From Engraulis encrasicolus (taxonomy: Eukaryota; Chordata; Actinopteri; Clupeiformes; Engraulidae): a stretch of DNA of 64,000 nt. The translations under genes were made by a program, and so were the position numbers. Every line of letters starts with the position of its first letter. The stretch's first letter is position 1. A model generated the notes under the pieces. It saw nothing but the letters and a program-made list of their open reading frames with translations, was not told where the DNA came from and made no database searches. Positions 46,001 through 53,700 of this stretch are shown here, piece after piece. The stretch covers positions 38,478,159-38,542,158 of the forward strand of contig NC_085871.1 of NCBI RefSeq assembly GCF_034702125.1. The letters run 5' to 3'.

Positions 46001-46129
46001 TTGGACAAACAGCTTATTTATTCCAAATGCAAAATCAACAATATCTCCATTAGAAGAAGTCCACATTTCTTCACAGAAAGTGAGCCTGCAAATCACCAGA
46101 AGACATAAAAGAAAAGCCATTTTGAGCAT
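34756..46129 (-). CDS. plxnc1-like: plexin (plexin C1-like), ectodomain exons 1-16
   Basis: Joined minus-strand exons: 45230-46129, 44975-45112, 44307-44441, 43323-43423, 43043-43151, 41764-41896, 41539-41641, 41052-41145, 40780-40830, 40256-40389, 39915-40100, 39421-39523, 37600-37672, 37123-37265, 36829-36961, 34756-34833. Phases agree at every junction, giving about 871 codons: signal peptide, Sema domain (to about residue 391), PSI with CGWC, linker, a second PSI-like cysteine cluster, and IPT-like folds up to the membrane-proximal segment. The short single Sema-PSI-IPT order and local similarity fit plexin C1, the smallest plexin, a semaphorin 7A receptor in mammals. Weak points: AAG acceptors before exons 6 and 13 and an atypical donor after exon 13. 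Membrane and GAP-domain exons were not found in the remaining 34 kb, where a plus-strand kinase gene ends, so the gene may be ectodomain-only, continue beyond a very long intron, or be broken. Confidence 0.85.
34834..35001. other. plexin intron, no other feature
   Basis: Unremarkable intron sequence upstream of exon 16. A hydrophobic 70-codon minus-strand frame here has no support. Confidence 0.4.
35002..35709. mobile_element. non-autonomous hAT element (family D)
   Basis: A 708-bp element with ends CAGGGGTGTCAAACGTACGG and GCGGTTTGACACCCCTG, and a perfect target duplication TTCTAGAC (34994-35001 and 35710-35717). The GGCCCGCGGGCCGCA-type subterminal region is typical of Charlie-like hAT elements. 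No transposase. Confidence 0.95.
35821..36020 (-). mobile_element. retroelement 3' end, minus strand
   Basis: Begins CAAGTCAAGTCAGC followed by TTTTATTGTCAATTTC, i.e. on the minus strand a GACAATAAAA end with a CTTGA tail, related to 10930-11126. Confidence 0.5.
36135..36329. mobile_element. hairpin MITE with perfect 64-bp arms
   Basis: Arms 36135-36198 and 36266-36329 are exact reverse complements over 64 bp, beginning CGTTGGCTGGGGTTTATAAA. The loop is 67 bp. Perfect identity suggests a recent event or gene conversion. No clear target duplication. Confidence 0.85.
36330..36828. other. plexin intron, no other feature
   Basis: Intron sequence between the hairpin and exon 15; no open frame of interest. 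Confidence 0.4.
36829..36961 (-). CDS. plxnc1-like: plexin exon 15
   Basis: 133 nt. Reads KTADSLGLNGTEIQVEALQ then WGESYECEVQGIEHSDDAST and VICKI. The CKI motif and pattern match plexin C1 just before the membrane. Acceptor TTTGTTAG; donor ATTA/GTGACT is GT-type but weak. If it is not used, a TAG follows eight bases into the intron (36821-36823). Confidence 0.75.
36999..37038 (+). repeat. (GA)n microsatellite
   Basis: About 20 GA units in a plexin intron. Confidence 0.95.
37123..37265 (-). CDS. plxnc1-like: plexin exon 14 (IPT region)
   Basis: 143 nt, acceptor TTTTTACCTTGCAG, donor CAG/GTAGGC. Reads SSVFFSVDLTVANQSVRCS then QKLSYLPNPQFTSFTPVQIG. The V-x-V-x-L-T-V strand and single Cys fit the third IPT-like fold. 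Confidence 0.8.
37600..37672 (-). CDS. plxnc1-like: plexin exon 13, tentative
   Basis: 73 nt. Reads DELDNVNISILEICYLPVCC then SYAA. It resembles the cysteine pair of plexin C1 in this position, and a 73-nt exon is exactly what is needed to join exons 12 and 14 in frame. The acceptor is AAG and the donor GCCT/GTCATA is poor; a better-looking donor 11 bp on (CCAAG/GTGATT) would shift the frame. Confidence 0.5.
37673..39204. other. plexin intron 12, no other feature
   Basis: No MITE ends or exons recognised apart from a run of GAGAGAGA near 38760 and AT-rich stretches. Confidence 0.4.
39205..39400 (+). repeat. dispersed repeat, second copy
   Basis: The same family as 14700-14895, with TACACAAAATTTCATCAAAA, ACTTTTTGAGTTATCCTGCT and CTCCTTGGCGGAGGTAATAA. 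It ends about 20 bp from the donor of plexin exon 12. Confidence 0.7.
39421..39523 (-). CDS. plxnc1-like: plexin exon 12 (IPT region)
   Basis: 103 nt, acceptor CTATTCTGCAG, donor GAG/GTAAAT. Reads GGRKIQILGSKLMFVEQVKH then ADWLAYMTPEFISE. GG-x-x-I-x-I-x-G is the start of an IPT fold. Confidence 0.85.
39915..40100 (-). CDS. plxnc1-like: plexin exon 11 (IPT region)
   Basis: 186 nt, acceptor CAACCAG, donor CAG/GTGAGG. Reads SPVLYSTNASSEFLTFNIPS, GTKGTVRVCVLTPGDQCHSN and ATLTYDSPPTCRRLQPKTTW. The end of the first IPT and the LTYxxxPxC linker are plexin-typical. Confidence 0.9.
40256..40389 (-). CDS. plxnc1-like: plexin exon 10 (first IPT)
   Basis: 134 nt, acceptor CATTAG, donor AGA/GTAGGT. Reads PEVISMTPSEVSIHGQNGAI then ITGRSLKSVTKVRFQGTLDC. 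I-x-x-x-x-P-x-x-x-S-x-x-G and a T-G-x-x-L strand mark an IPT/TIG domain. Confidence 0.9.
40780..40830 (-). CDS. plxnc1-like: plexin exon 9 (linker)
   Basis: 51 nt, acceptor TTTCTCTCAG, donor CCA/GTGAGT. Reads LSEDGCKGLPSGQNDEP, a low-conservation linker carrying one Cys. Phase 0 on both sides. Confidence 0.8.
41052..41145 (-). CDS. plxnc1-like: plexin exon 8 (second PSI-like)
   Basis: 94 nt, acceptor GTGTGGCAG, donor CAG/GTAAGC. Reads CMECISAGCEWTSDSECTWR then PVSANSSAYTQ; C-x2-C-x4-C-x-W is the PSI cysteine pattern. Confidence 0.85.
41539..41641 (-). CDS. plxnc1-like: plexin exon 7
   Basis: 103 nt, acceptor TTTGCAG, donor CTCT/GTAAGA. Reads LNIKVKIMVQRETHIQKVHL then KNCPSIRGTPTSA; only this frame is open and it joins exons 6 and 8 in phase. 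Confidence 0.75.
41764..41896 (-). CDS. plxnc1-like: plexin exon 6
   Basis: 133 nt, acceptor CTTCCTGTGTAAG (AAG type), donor GAAG/GTCTCT. Reads DIMVTASPNLNASIDFSCSI then EECDNPGPVNTCSCTF and SSDSFPAE. The TCSC-F-x6-PAE pattern is seen in plexins after the first PSI. Confidence 0.75.
41966..42338. mobile_element. family-B MITE, complete, TAA target
   Basis: A 373-bp element with TAA on both sides (41963-41965, 42339-42341); ends GGCGTCAGACATACC and GTGTGTAAAGGGCC. The 3-bp TAA target suggests PIF/Harbinger. It lies only about 70 bp upstream of the exon 6 acceptor. Confidence 0.75.
42592..43001. mobile_element. TTAA-flanked MITE
   Basis: A 410-bp element with TTAA on both sides (42588-42591, 43002-43005). 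TIRs AGGGATAGTTTGGTCAATTT and its partner AAATTGACCAAACTGTCCCT; both arms also share AACATGCAGT and GGGGGCAGC. The TTAA target points to piggyBac or Kolobok. It ends 41 bp from the exon 5 donor. Confidence 0.9.
43043..43151 (-). CDS. plxnc1-like: plexin exon 5 (PSI end and linker)
   Basis: 109 nt, acceptor TTTTCTCTTCCTTCAG, donor CAG/GTATGG. Reads CTFQHDCSPSDWVSVPGTAK then KREVNSVHMNRDSTGQ. CTF-x-x-x-C closes the PSI domain. Confidence 0.9.
43323..43423 (-). CDS. plxnc1-like: plexin exon 4 (PSI domain)
   Basis: 101 nt, acceptor CATCTAG is replaced on the coding strand by TCTCTAG/ATG, donor CAA/GTAAGG. Reads MRKIPVAQCEVYKSLSDCWS then AIDPFCGWCVSDH. VAQC-x-x-Y-x6-C...DP-x-CGWC is the hallmark of the plexin PSI domain. 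Confidence 0.92.
43434..43480 (+). repeat. (GA)n tract at the exon 4 acceptor
   Basis: GA-rich run which on the minus strand is the CT-rich polypyrimidine tract of the exon 4 acceptor. Confidence 0.85.
43556..43926. mobile_element. hAT MITE (family A), second member
   Basis: A 371-bp element with TIRs CAGTGTTTCTCAACC and GTTGAGAAACACTG and a perfect target duplication AGTTAGCC (43548-43555 and 43927-43934). It is in the opposite orientation to 17945-18320. One end carries a duplicated GGCACCCCTGAGGGAGGCCT unit. Confidence 0.95.
43985..44060 (-). repeat. short dispersed repeat, inverted copy
   Basis: GCACTGTGCAGGATGGTGAC and GCAACTATGCTGCTCATTG, complementary to 20635-20700 and 32770-32830. 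Confidence 0.5.
44307..44441 (-). CDS. plxnc1-like: plexin exon 3 (Sema end)
   Basis: 135 nt, acceptor TTTTCAATTCAG, donor CAG/GTAGGT. Reads VDLDESLKPGCPNVLYSSYD then DQPFSRKMLFNPVNHTHIYL and VQGTQ. The last propeller blade; NPVNHTHIYLVQGTQ corresponds to the plexin segment preceding the PSI. Confidence 0.92.
44547..44827. mobile_element. hAT MITE (family E)
   Basis: A 281-bp element with ends CATGCGTGTACAGATAGG and ATGTCTGTGCACGTCACTG; target duplication ACCACTTA/ACCATTTA (7 of 8). A longer member is at 58592-59134. Confidence 0.8.
44975..45112 (-). CDS. plxnc1-like: plexin exon 2 (Sema)
   Basis: 138 nt, acceptor TTTCTCTCCAG, donor AGG/GTTAGT. Reads PENIADKILTPVLLLLRKAS then VTSVAVLRSNSWIMLFCSTE and TGLLIR. 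VTSVAV...LFCSTETGLLIRV is a classic Sema blade. Confidence 0.92.
45230..46129 (-). CDS. plxnc1-like: plexin exon 1 (signal peptide and Sema)
   Basis: 300 codons ending at CAG/GTCAAA. Residues 1-19 (MLKMAFLLCLLVICRLTFC) form a signal peptide; a second Met at residue 4 is an alternative start. The Sema domain follows, with VCGSSHYNPYCNVLDINDIS (C-G-S-x-x-x-x-x-C pattern) near residue 108 and N-glycosylation sequons such as NET. It is one continuous open frame with no stop, so this exon is intact. Without splicing the frame would end three codons into the intron. Confidence 0.92.
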
Positions 46130-46230
46130 CTAAAAGCTTCTACTACCCTATGCGTGACAGGTCTGCCCATCATAGACGATTCACTCTGACAGAGCTGTCA
46201 CTTGTATCTGCTGAAGCAGGGCCTATAAGC

Positions 46231-46240
46231 ACAGGAAGTG
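46231..46240 (-). promoter_or_regulatory. ETS/PU.1-like motif upstream of the plexin start
   Basis: ACAGGAAGTG (minus: CACTTCCTGT), about 105 bp upstream of the ATG. ETS sites are frequent in myeloid promoters. The transcription start is unknown and no clear TATA box is seen; the role is inference only. Confidence 0.3.
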
Positions 46241-46289
46241 CCTTGGTTCCTCCTCTTTTGCAGCACACGGCTCGAGAAGCGTGTGTGTG

Positions 46290-46420
46290 TGTGTGAGGGG
46301 AGCGTACCTATGTTCCCCGGGTCCTATGTTCCCCTGCCTTTGTATGGGACAGGGGAACATAGGACCCTTTTCCTAAAAAAGGCTTCCATGTTCCCCGCAT
46401 TGTATGTTTCCAAGTTTTCC
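46290..46420. repeat. GGGGAACATAGGACC repeat cluster
   Basis: CCTATGTTCCCCGGGTCC, TATGTTCCCCTGCC, GGGGAACATAGGACCC and CATGTTCCCCGC in alternating orientation. A related cluster is at 61430-61480. Confidence 0.6.
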
Positions 46421-47180
46421 AATTGTGTCCTTCCCAAAACCAGCCCCAGGGCTTTTTCCAGGATTTTGTAGTATGAGGGAGGAAGGGGGTGGGGGGTGGG
46501 GGGGGGTTAAGTGTGGGTCCTCCCCCCCTTCTGCGGTGCACGATTTTTGAAAAAAATGAAGGTAAAATGGGGCTTTTTGAGACTATCTGAGAGTTTTTTT
46601 TTTTTTTTTTTTTACTTTTGTGGACATCCTAAAAGTACAATGTTAGTGCACTTCAAAATGGCTGAGAAGAAAAAGGAACATATTCCCCTCCCTATATGAA
46701 ATGCACAAATTAAGCCATTAAGTAAAACTTGAAATTTATTCTGGTACATAGGTAAATATTCATGATCTGGCAGGGAGCTGGGATGAAATTGGTCAGGGGG
46801 GCAGATTTTTTAAAAGAGAGACCAGAGAGGCAATTACACTCCTGTCCTGAAAATACAATGTCTCGCATATGAGTACGCTAGCCTATGAGGCTATGAGTAG
46901 ACTACCCATATGGGTTACACTTTTTTAAATTGCATTTGGTACCACAGTAACAGCAACTCAGTAATCTGAACATTACCCTTTGAAAATACAACATTGTTCT
47001 ATACTTGCATTTTAGAAATGAAACAAAAAGAGTGGATGCCAACCAAACACATTTCCTCTAAATAACAATTTGGCAATATAGGCCTTGAGCCAGGACCCAA
47101 AAATTGACTTCTCGCAATCGAACGGGTGGGCAAGTTCTAATCTGTTTTTTTGACTTCTTGGACATCTCAAGTAAACAGTT
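46421..47180. other. upstream flank, no gene recognised
   Basis: Includes a GGGGTGGGGG-rich stretch, a poly-T run at about 46593-46612 and AT-rich sequence. Confidence 0.4.
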
Positions 47181-47840
47181 TGGCATGATAACCATTGCAA
47201 ACAGGTAGCTTTTTGGTAGTTATCATGTGTTGAAATGGTGGACCAGTAAAATGGAAATGTGAAAATCGGTATTGTGGTTCTTTGCTATTATGTAGTTAAT
47301 TGACCACACAGGGTGCTTGAATTACCTCAGGGATGCTTCCCCTTCTACTAAGACCCTACAGGGGTTGTTAGAGCACACTAATAGGCCTAATAGAATCACC
47401 TCAGCAATATGTGAATGACAAAATGTGATAAAAAGGATAACATATGAAATCCGTTTTTTTTTTTTTAATTATTATTATTTGTACTTTTTTCACTTTTCCC
47501 CCAACAGCAAAGCAACACCAAAAACATAATGAATTAACACATACTAACATGTGACAACCATATACTGTACATTAATATGGCATGATAACCATTGCAAAGA
47601 GGTAGTTAGTGAAAGATCATGCGTTGAAATGGTGGACCAGTAAAACGGAAATGTGAAAACTTTGTTATTATGCAGTTTGTTGACCACACAGGGCACTTAC
47701 ATTTCCTCAGGGATGCTTTCCCTTCAATCAAGACCCTAAAACGGTTGTTAGACCATATCAATAGACCTAATAGAATCACCTAAGCAATATGTGAATGACA
47801 AAATGTGATAAAAATGACAACATATAAAATCTTTTTTTAT
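47181..47840 (+). repeat. direct repeat, two units of about 397 bp
   Basis: CATGATAACCATTGCAAA at 47184 and 47581 begins parallel units sharing GAAATGGTGGACCAGTAAAA, TTGACCACACAGGG and AGCAATATGTGAATGACAAA. Divergence of roughly 10-15% by eye suggests an old tandem duplication. Confidence 0.8.
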
Positions 47841-48216
47841 TATTATTTTTTTATTTAACGTGTCCTGCAACAGCAAGAATAACATGAACAAACACCATGA
47901 ACAAATACAGATTAACCATGTTAAAATAAACTAAAGAGCATTATTACCAGGGTTCATACACTTTTTCACCAATTTTTTTCCATGACTTTTCCATGACTTT
48001 TCCAAAACTTTTTTCTGAATTTCCAGGACCGAAAAACCAATGACCAATCGCGCGCGGTCGGTGGGAGCGTATTAGGCTATATTACAGGCTATAAACGTAG
48101 CCTATATTATAAATTTGTAATTATTGTATATATTTATACTATAGACTATGGCATATTATATTATGTATTACATAGCCTATATTACAAATATGTAAACAAT
48201 AAACATATTCACTATA

Positions 48217-48704
48217 CTGCCCTACAATTTCAGAACGCAGTATAATTCAAAATGCCAAACTGAGAAAAAAGGCTTTAAAGTTTCCTTTCTGTCCACGCGA
48301 CTGTGTTGGAGGTAAAGTGGTGATGACACTTCCATATAATACTTTTTTATGGTGAAAATTTATGCACGCAAGAAAAAAGCAAAAAAAAAAACATTCTCAT
48401 TACTTTTTAGCTGAAAAATCATTATACTGCGCTCTGTTGTGGTATTACTGTCTACACCAAAACCACGGTGTCAATGGAGAAGTGCAGTATAATTCGCATT
48501 ATACTGCGTTCTTGGCTAGTAACACGTAGCCTCCTAAAACCAAAAAGCGCAGTATAATCAGTTTTTTGCGTTTTTTCCCGAAACGGGACCAAGTTGGGCC
48601 AAAAAATTTTAACACAAGAAAAAGAAGGTATTTTAAAGCCAATTTCCGGTCTAAACCCATTTTCGACCATTTTCAAGATACTGCGTTCTGATATTGTAGG
48701 GCAG
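48217..48704. mobile_element. TA-flanked element with GCAGTATAAT motifs
   Basis: A 488-bp element with ends CTGCCCTACAATTTCAGAAC and TCTGATATTGTAGGGCAG, TA on both sides (48215-48216, 48705-48706). GCAGTATAAT or its complement recurs at least five times inside. Confidence 0.8.
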
Positions 48705-49780
48705 TATAGGTATCTTTTACTACAAGCTATAAGCAACCATTATACTTCATGTTGTATTACATTAATTCTGCTATTATTCACCAATATTATATAATTCGCT
48801 TGTCTAATGTACAGTCAGAAATGAAAATGAATAGGCCTAGGCCAGCCTATAGCAAATAAGGTCGTGAAATCATCATGAAGACACATTTGTATCAACATGC
48901 TCTCTATGGAGATGGATAAATGCTCATCCTGCCCAAGTAAGAAATCATAGGCCTGCCTACTACACCTGCCTAAGCACAACAGTCCAAAGCTCCTGTAAGA
49001 ATGATAATGTTGTCATTTGTTGTGGTCGTTGCTGGAGCAAAAAAAAAAAAAGAGACTGCACTGTTCGTGGCATAGTTCTAGTCTGACGCCCACTCAAGGA
49101 GATGCTAGGGTGAGTTTCATTTTGTGTTACAACGATCTGACCGATTTGAAAGCAAAGCCACAGATGACTTTTCAAACTCTAGTCACGCTGCCGTTTATAC
49201 CGTATTTCAAAACAGGCGCGTGATGCAGACATTGGTAATCGTTTGGCTCGCGGTCAGCTGCACATAGACTACTGTACGGATTTCATGTAATCTTTCAGCA
49301 CACTGGACAAGTTCACTCGCAGGCAGCAGGTGCATTGCGTATCAATATCAAAATCTCGGGGCTTACCGAAAGCATAAAGGTTCGCTTGGTGCCCTATCTG
49401 GCAAATTAAACCAAGACCAAACAGGTCTTAGGGTTGTATTCCTTTTGGCATTAGCCAAGTTTTTGTAGAACCGCTAAATATTTTGTAACGCTTATAATTG
49501 CTAACCTGTTAGTAGCTGAGGAGGTAACCGCCTGCTGTATCTTGCCCTTCAGGTGGCTAACAAGTGCCGCTGCTTCGCCCATATCGGACGGACACATCAC
49601 AACTTTCGTCCTCTCCAGCCATTGTTGATCATCTTTTCAGAAAGTTAAGCCGCGCATTGTTGAAGTAACACTTCGCGACATGCTGTAATATCGTACAGAA
49701 CCACATTTCTTTTCTAGGATTAGAGCTATGATCACCTCTCACCACCACGCACACACTACATCTAGCTCGCGCGTTACGAG

Positions 49781-49890
49781 GCGGGTTGCCAGGTGTGACT
49801 GATTTCTAGCGCCAAAAACGCTTGAAACTCGCCTGGAGCCATTACAACATGCGTTATTTGAAACCCACTCAATTTGGCAACACATGGTTA
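49781..49890. repeat. GTTGCCAG...TTTGGCAACAC fragment
   Basis: GTTGCCAGGTGTGACTG and AATTTGGCAACACATGG bracket about 95 bp and resemble the CAGTGTTGCC MITE family at 25213 and 63084. Termini are degraded. Confidence 0.4.
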
Positions 49891-50121
49891 GGCAGACGCA
49901 GCCTGCACTAGACAACATTTCCACGAGAACTCGGACATTTAGATTTTATTACGCCGTGGCATCAACTTCATAAAGATAATTGATGAAACACTGGATGGAT
50001 TTCCATGACTTTTCCAAAACTTTTGACCAAAAATACGTTTTCCATAACTTTTCCAGGCCTGGAAATTTGAATTTTCAAATTCCATAACTTTTCCAGGTTT
50101 TTCATGACCGTACGAACCCTG

Positions 50122-50751
50122 TATTTCAGTCCTCAAGATCTGACTCAGTCCAGTAAGCATCTGGAAATATGTCACCATGATTATCGTCTTCATGCTGATA
50201 TACGCATGTCTGAAGTTTTTATAGGGTTGTGCATTTTGAGCTACTTCTCAGACATTGGCAATCCGGCAGTTTACATTGATGGCTGCACTTGCAAGACATC
50301 AGTTGTAGGACTGCCTCAGGGGCTGGAGATTGCCGCATCCATAGTGAGCTGGTCATTTTCATAGTTGGCCCAGCCATGGTCAAGTGGGCTTGGGATTTGT
50401 GGATGCTGCTGAAGACTTGCTCTCAAGATGCCAGCCTGATAGTTGGCAAATATAGCATGCATGAGGAGGCAGTCCTCACATGGTGGAAGTTGGCTTGATT
50501 CACACTCTCCATGCTGAGTGCAAAAAAGCTGGTAGCGGGTTGTATTTATGTTCTACATATTTGTTGATGCTATGTAGAGTTGGCACCTAAATGCTTCATG
50601 AATACATCCATGGACAGCTCCAAGTCCTGTCCCAGCTTATGAAAAACTACTTGAAAGAGCTCTGATCTCATCGTGAGCTTTAAGGCTCTGAGCTTTCCAC
50701 GGCCTGCACTGTCCTTTTGTGTTTTTATGGTTATTTTTTGTATTTACTTTA
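50122..50751. other. no gene recognised
   Basis: Mixed sequence with an 86-codon plus-strand frame (50104-50364) of no recognisable family, possibly a decayed transposase piece. Confidence 0.35.
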
Positions 50752-50759
50752 CATTATTT

Positions 50760-53700
50760 GGTAACACTTTATAATAAGTACCCCTTTTTAGGCATTACTT
50801 AAGGGTTAGTTAAGCCTTATTTTACCATTAGTTAACCCTTAGTGAATCATGAGTTAATCATTATGTAAGCATTATTTCTCATTTCCTAACTATTATCTAC
50901 TACCGTTAGTAAATGGTTAGTGTGTGCTGATGTAACGGTTCGCTAAGCAAAGTTAAGCCTTAGTTAAGCCTTATTTTTAACATTAATTAACCCTTAGTGA
51001 ATCATGAGTAAGTCGTTATGTATGTGTTATTTCATCATAAGCAATGCTTATCAAGTCATTTGTTAACGTTTTGGAAAGCATGGAAAGGTTTTCACTTTAA
51101 AAGTTCCCCAGATATGCGCAAGTAGTGAGTTGTAACTTCTTGTTAATGCATGAGCAATGCCTAACAAATCATTTGTTAACATTTTGTAAAGCATGGAAAG
51201 GTTTTCACTTTAGATCAGTTCCCCAGATATACTTAAGTAATGAGTTGTTACTCCTTGATAATGCATAAGCAATGCTTAACAAGTCATTTGTTAACGTTTT
51301 GGAAAGCATGGAAAGCTTTTCACTTTAAAAGTTCCCCAGATATGCGCAAGTAGTGAGTTGTTACTTCTTGTTAATGCATAAGCAATGCCTAACAAATAAT
51401 TTGTTAACGATTTGTAAAGCATGGAAAGGTTTTCACTTAAGATCAGTTCCCCAGATATACTTAAGTAATGCGTTGTAACTCCTTGATAATGCATAAGCAA
51501 TGCTTAACAAGTCATTTGTTAACGTTTTGGAAAGCATGGAAAGGTTTTCACTTCAAAAGTTCCCCAGATATGCGCAAGTAGTGAGTTGTAACTTCTTGAT
51601 AATGCATAAGAAATGCCTAACAAATCATTTGTTAACGTTTTGTAAAGCATGGAAAGGTTTTCACTTTAGATCAGTTCCCCAGATATACTTAAGTAATGAG
51701 TTGTAACTCCTTGATAATGCGTAAGCAATGCTTAACAAGTAATTTGTTAACGTTTTGGAAAGCATGGAAAGGTTTTCACTTTAAAGTTCCCCAGATATGC
51801 GCAAGTAGTGAGTTGTAACTTCTTGTTAATGCATGAGCAATGCCTAACAAATCATTTGTTAACGTTTTGTAAAGCATGGAAAGGTTTTCACTTTAGATCA
51901 GTTCCCCAGATATACTTAAGTAATGAGTTGTTACTCCTTGATAATGCATAAGCAATGCTCAACAAGTAATTTGTTAACGTTTTGGAAAGCATGGAAAGCT
52001 TTTCACTTTAAAAGTTCCTCAGATATGCGCAAGTAGTGAGTTGTTACTTCTTGTTAATGCATAAGCAATGTCTAACAAATCATTTGTTAACGTTTTGTAA
52101 AGCATGGAAAGTTTTCACTTTAGATCAGTTCCCCAGATATACTTAAGTAATGAGTTGTAACTCCTTGATAATGCATAAGCAATGCTTAACAAGTCATTTG
52201 TTAACGTTTTGGAAAGCATGGAAAGGTTTTCACTTCAAAAGTTCCCCAGATATGCGCAAGTAGTGAGTTGTAACTTCTTGATAATGCATAAGAAATGCCT
52301 AACAAATCATTTGTTAACGTTTTGTAAAGCATGGAAAGGTTTTCACTTTAGATCAGTTCCCCAGATATACTTAAGTAATGAGTTGTAACTCCTTGATAAT
52401 GCGTAAGCAATGCTTAACAAGTCATTTGTTAACGTTTTGGAAAGCATGGAAAGGTTTTCAATTTAAAAGTTCCCCAGATATACGCAAGTAGTGAGTTGTA
52501 ACTTCTTGTTAATGCATAAGCAATGCCTAACAAATCATTTGTTAACGTTTTGTAAACCATGGAAAGGTTTTCACTTTAGATCAGTTCCCCAGATATACTT
52601 AAGTAATGAGTTGTAACTCCTTGATAATGCGTAAGCAAAGCTTAACAAGTCATTTGTTAACTTTTTGGAAAGCATGGAAAGGTTTTCACTTTAGATCAGT
52701 TCCCCAGATATACTTAAGTAATGAGTTGTAACTCCTTGATAATGCGTAAGCAATGCTTAACAAGTCATTTGTTAACATTTTGGAAAGCATGGAAAGGTTT
52801 TCAATTTAAAAGTTCCCCAGATATACGCAAGTAGTGAGTTGTAACTTCTTGTTAATGCATAAGCAATGCCTAACAAATCATTTGTTAACGTTTTGTAAAC
52901 CATGGAAAGGTTTTCACTTTAGATCAGTTCCCCAGATATACTTAAGTAATGAGTTGTAACTCCTTGATAATGCGTAAGCAATGCTTAACAAGTCATTTGT
53001 TAACGTTTTGGAAAGCATGGAAAGGTTTTCACTTTAGATCAGTTCCCCAGATATACTTAAGTAATGAGTTGTAACTCCTTGATAATGCGTAAGCAATGCT
53101 TAACAAGTCATTTGTTAACGTTTTGGAAAGCATGGAAAGGTTTTCAATTTAAAAGTTCCCCAGATATACGCAAGTAGTGAGTTGTAACTTCTTGTTAATG
53201 CATAAGCAATGCCTAACAAATCATTTGTTAACGTTTTGTAAACCATGGAAAGGTTTTCACTTTAGATCAGTTCCCCAGATATACTTAAGTAATGAGTTGT
53301 AACTCCTTGATAATGCAAAAGCAATGCTTATCGAGTCATTTGTTAATGTTTTGGAAAGCATGGAAAGGTTTTCACTTCAGAGAAGTTCCCCAGATATAGG
53401 CCTACTTAAGTAGGCCTAATGGGTTTTAAATCCATGCTTATGAAGTCATTTGTTAATGTTTTGGATAGCGTGGAAAGATTTTCACTGAAAAAGTTCCCCA
53501 GATATGCGTTAGTAATGCGTTGAAACTTCTCGATAATGCATAAGCAATGCTTATCAAGTCATTTGTTAACGTTTTGGAAAGCATGGAAATGTGTTCACTT
53601 TATATCAGTTCCCCAGATACAGTATACTTAAGTAATGAGTTGTAACTCCTTGATAATGCATAAGCAACGTTTAGCAAGTCATTTGTTAATGTTTTGGAAA

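Larger units (their letters stand above)
47949..50121. mobile_element. hAT-like element, 2.2 kb
   Basis: Left CAGGGTTCATACACTTTTTC and right GACCGTACGAACCCTG; both ends carry repeated CCATGACTTTTCC/AACTTTTCCAGG motifs. Flanking 8-mers do not match well (ATTATTAC, TATTTCAG). No transposase frame; another element is nested at 48217-48704. Confidence 0.6.

Noticed and set aside
51500..52388. Two identical 68-codon frames that could look like a duplicated gene
   Set aside because: They are the same satellite monomers read in one frame; identity reflects the 682-bp higher-order repeat.
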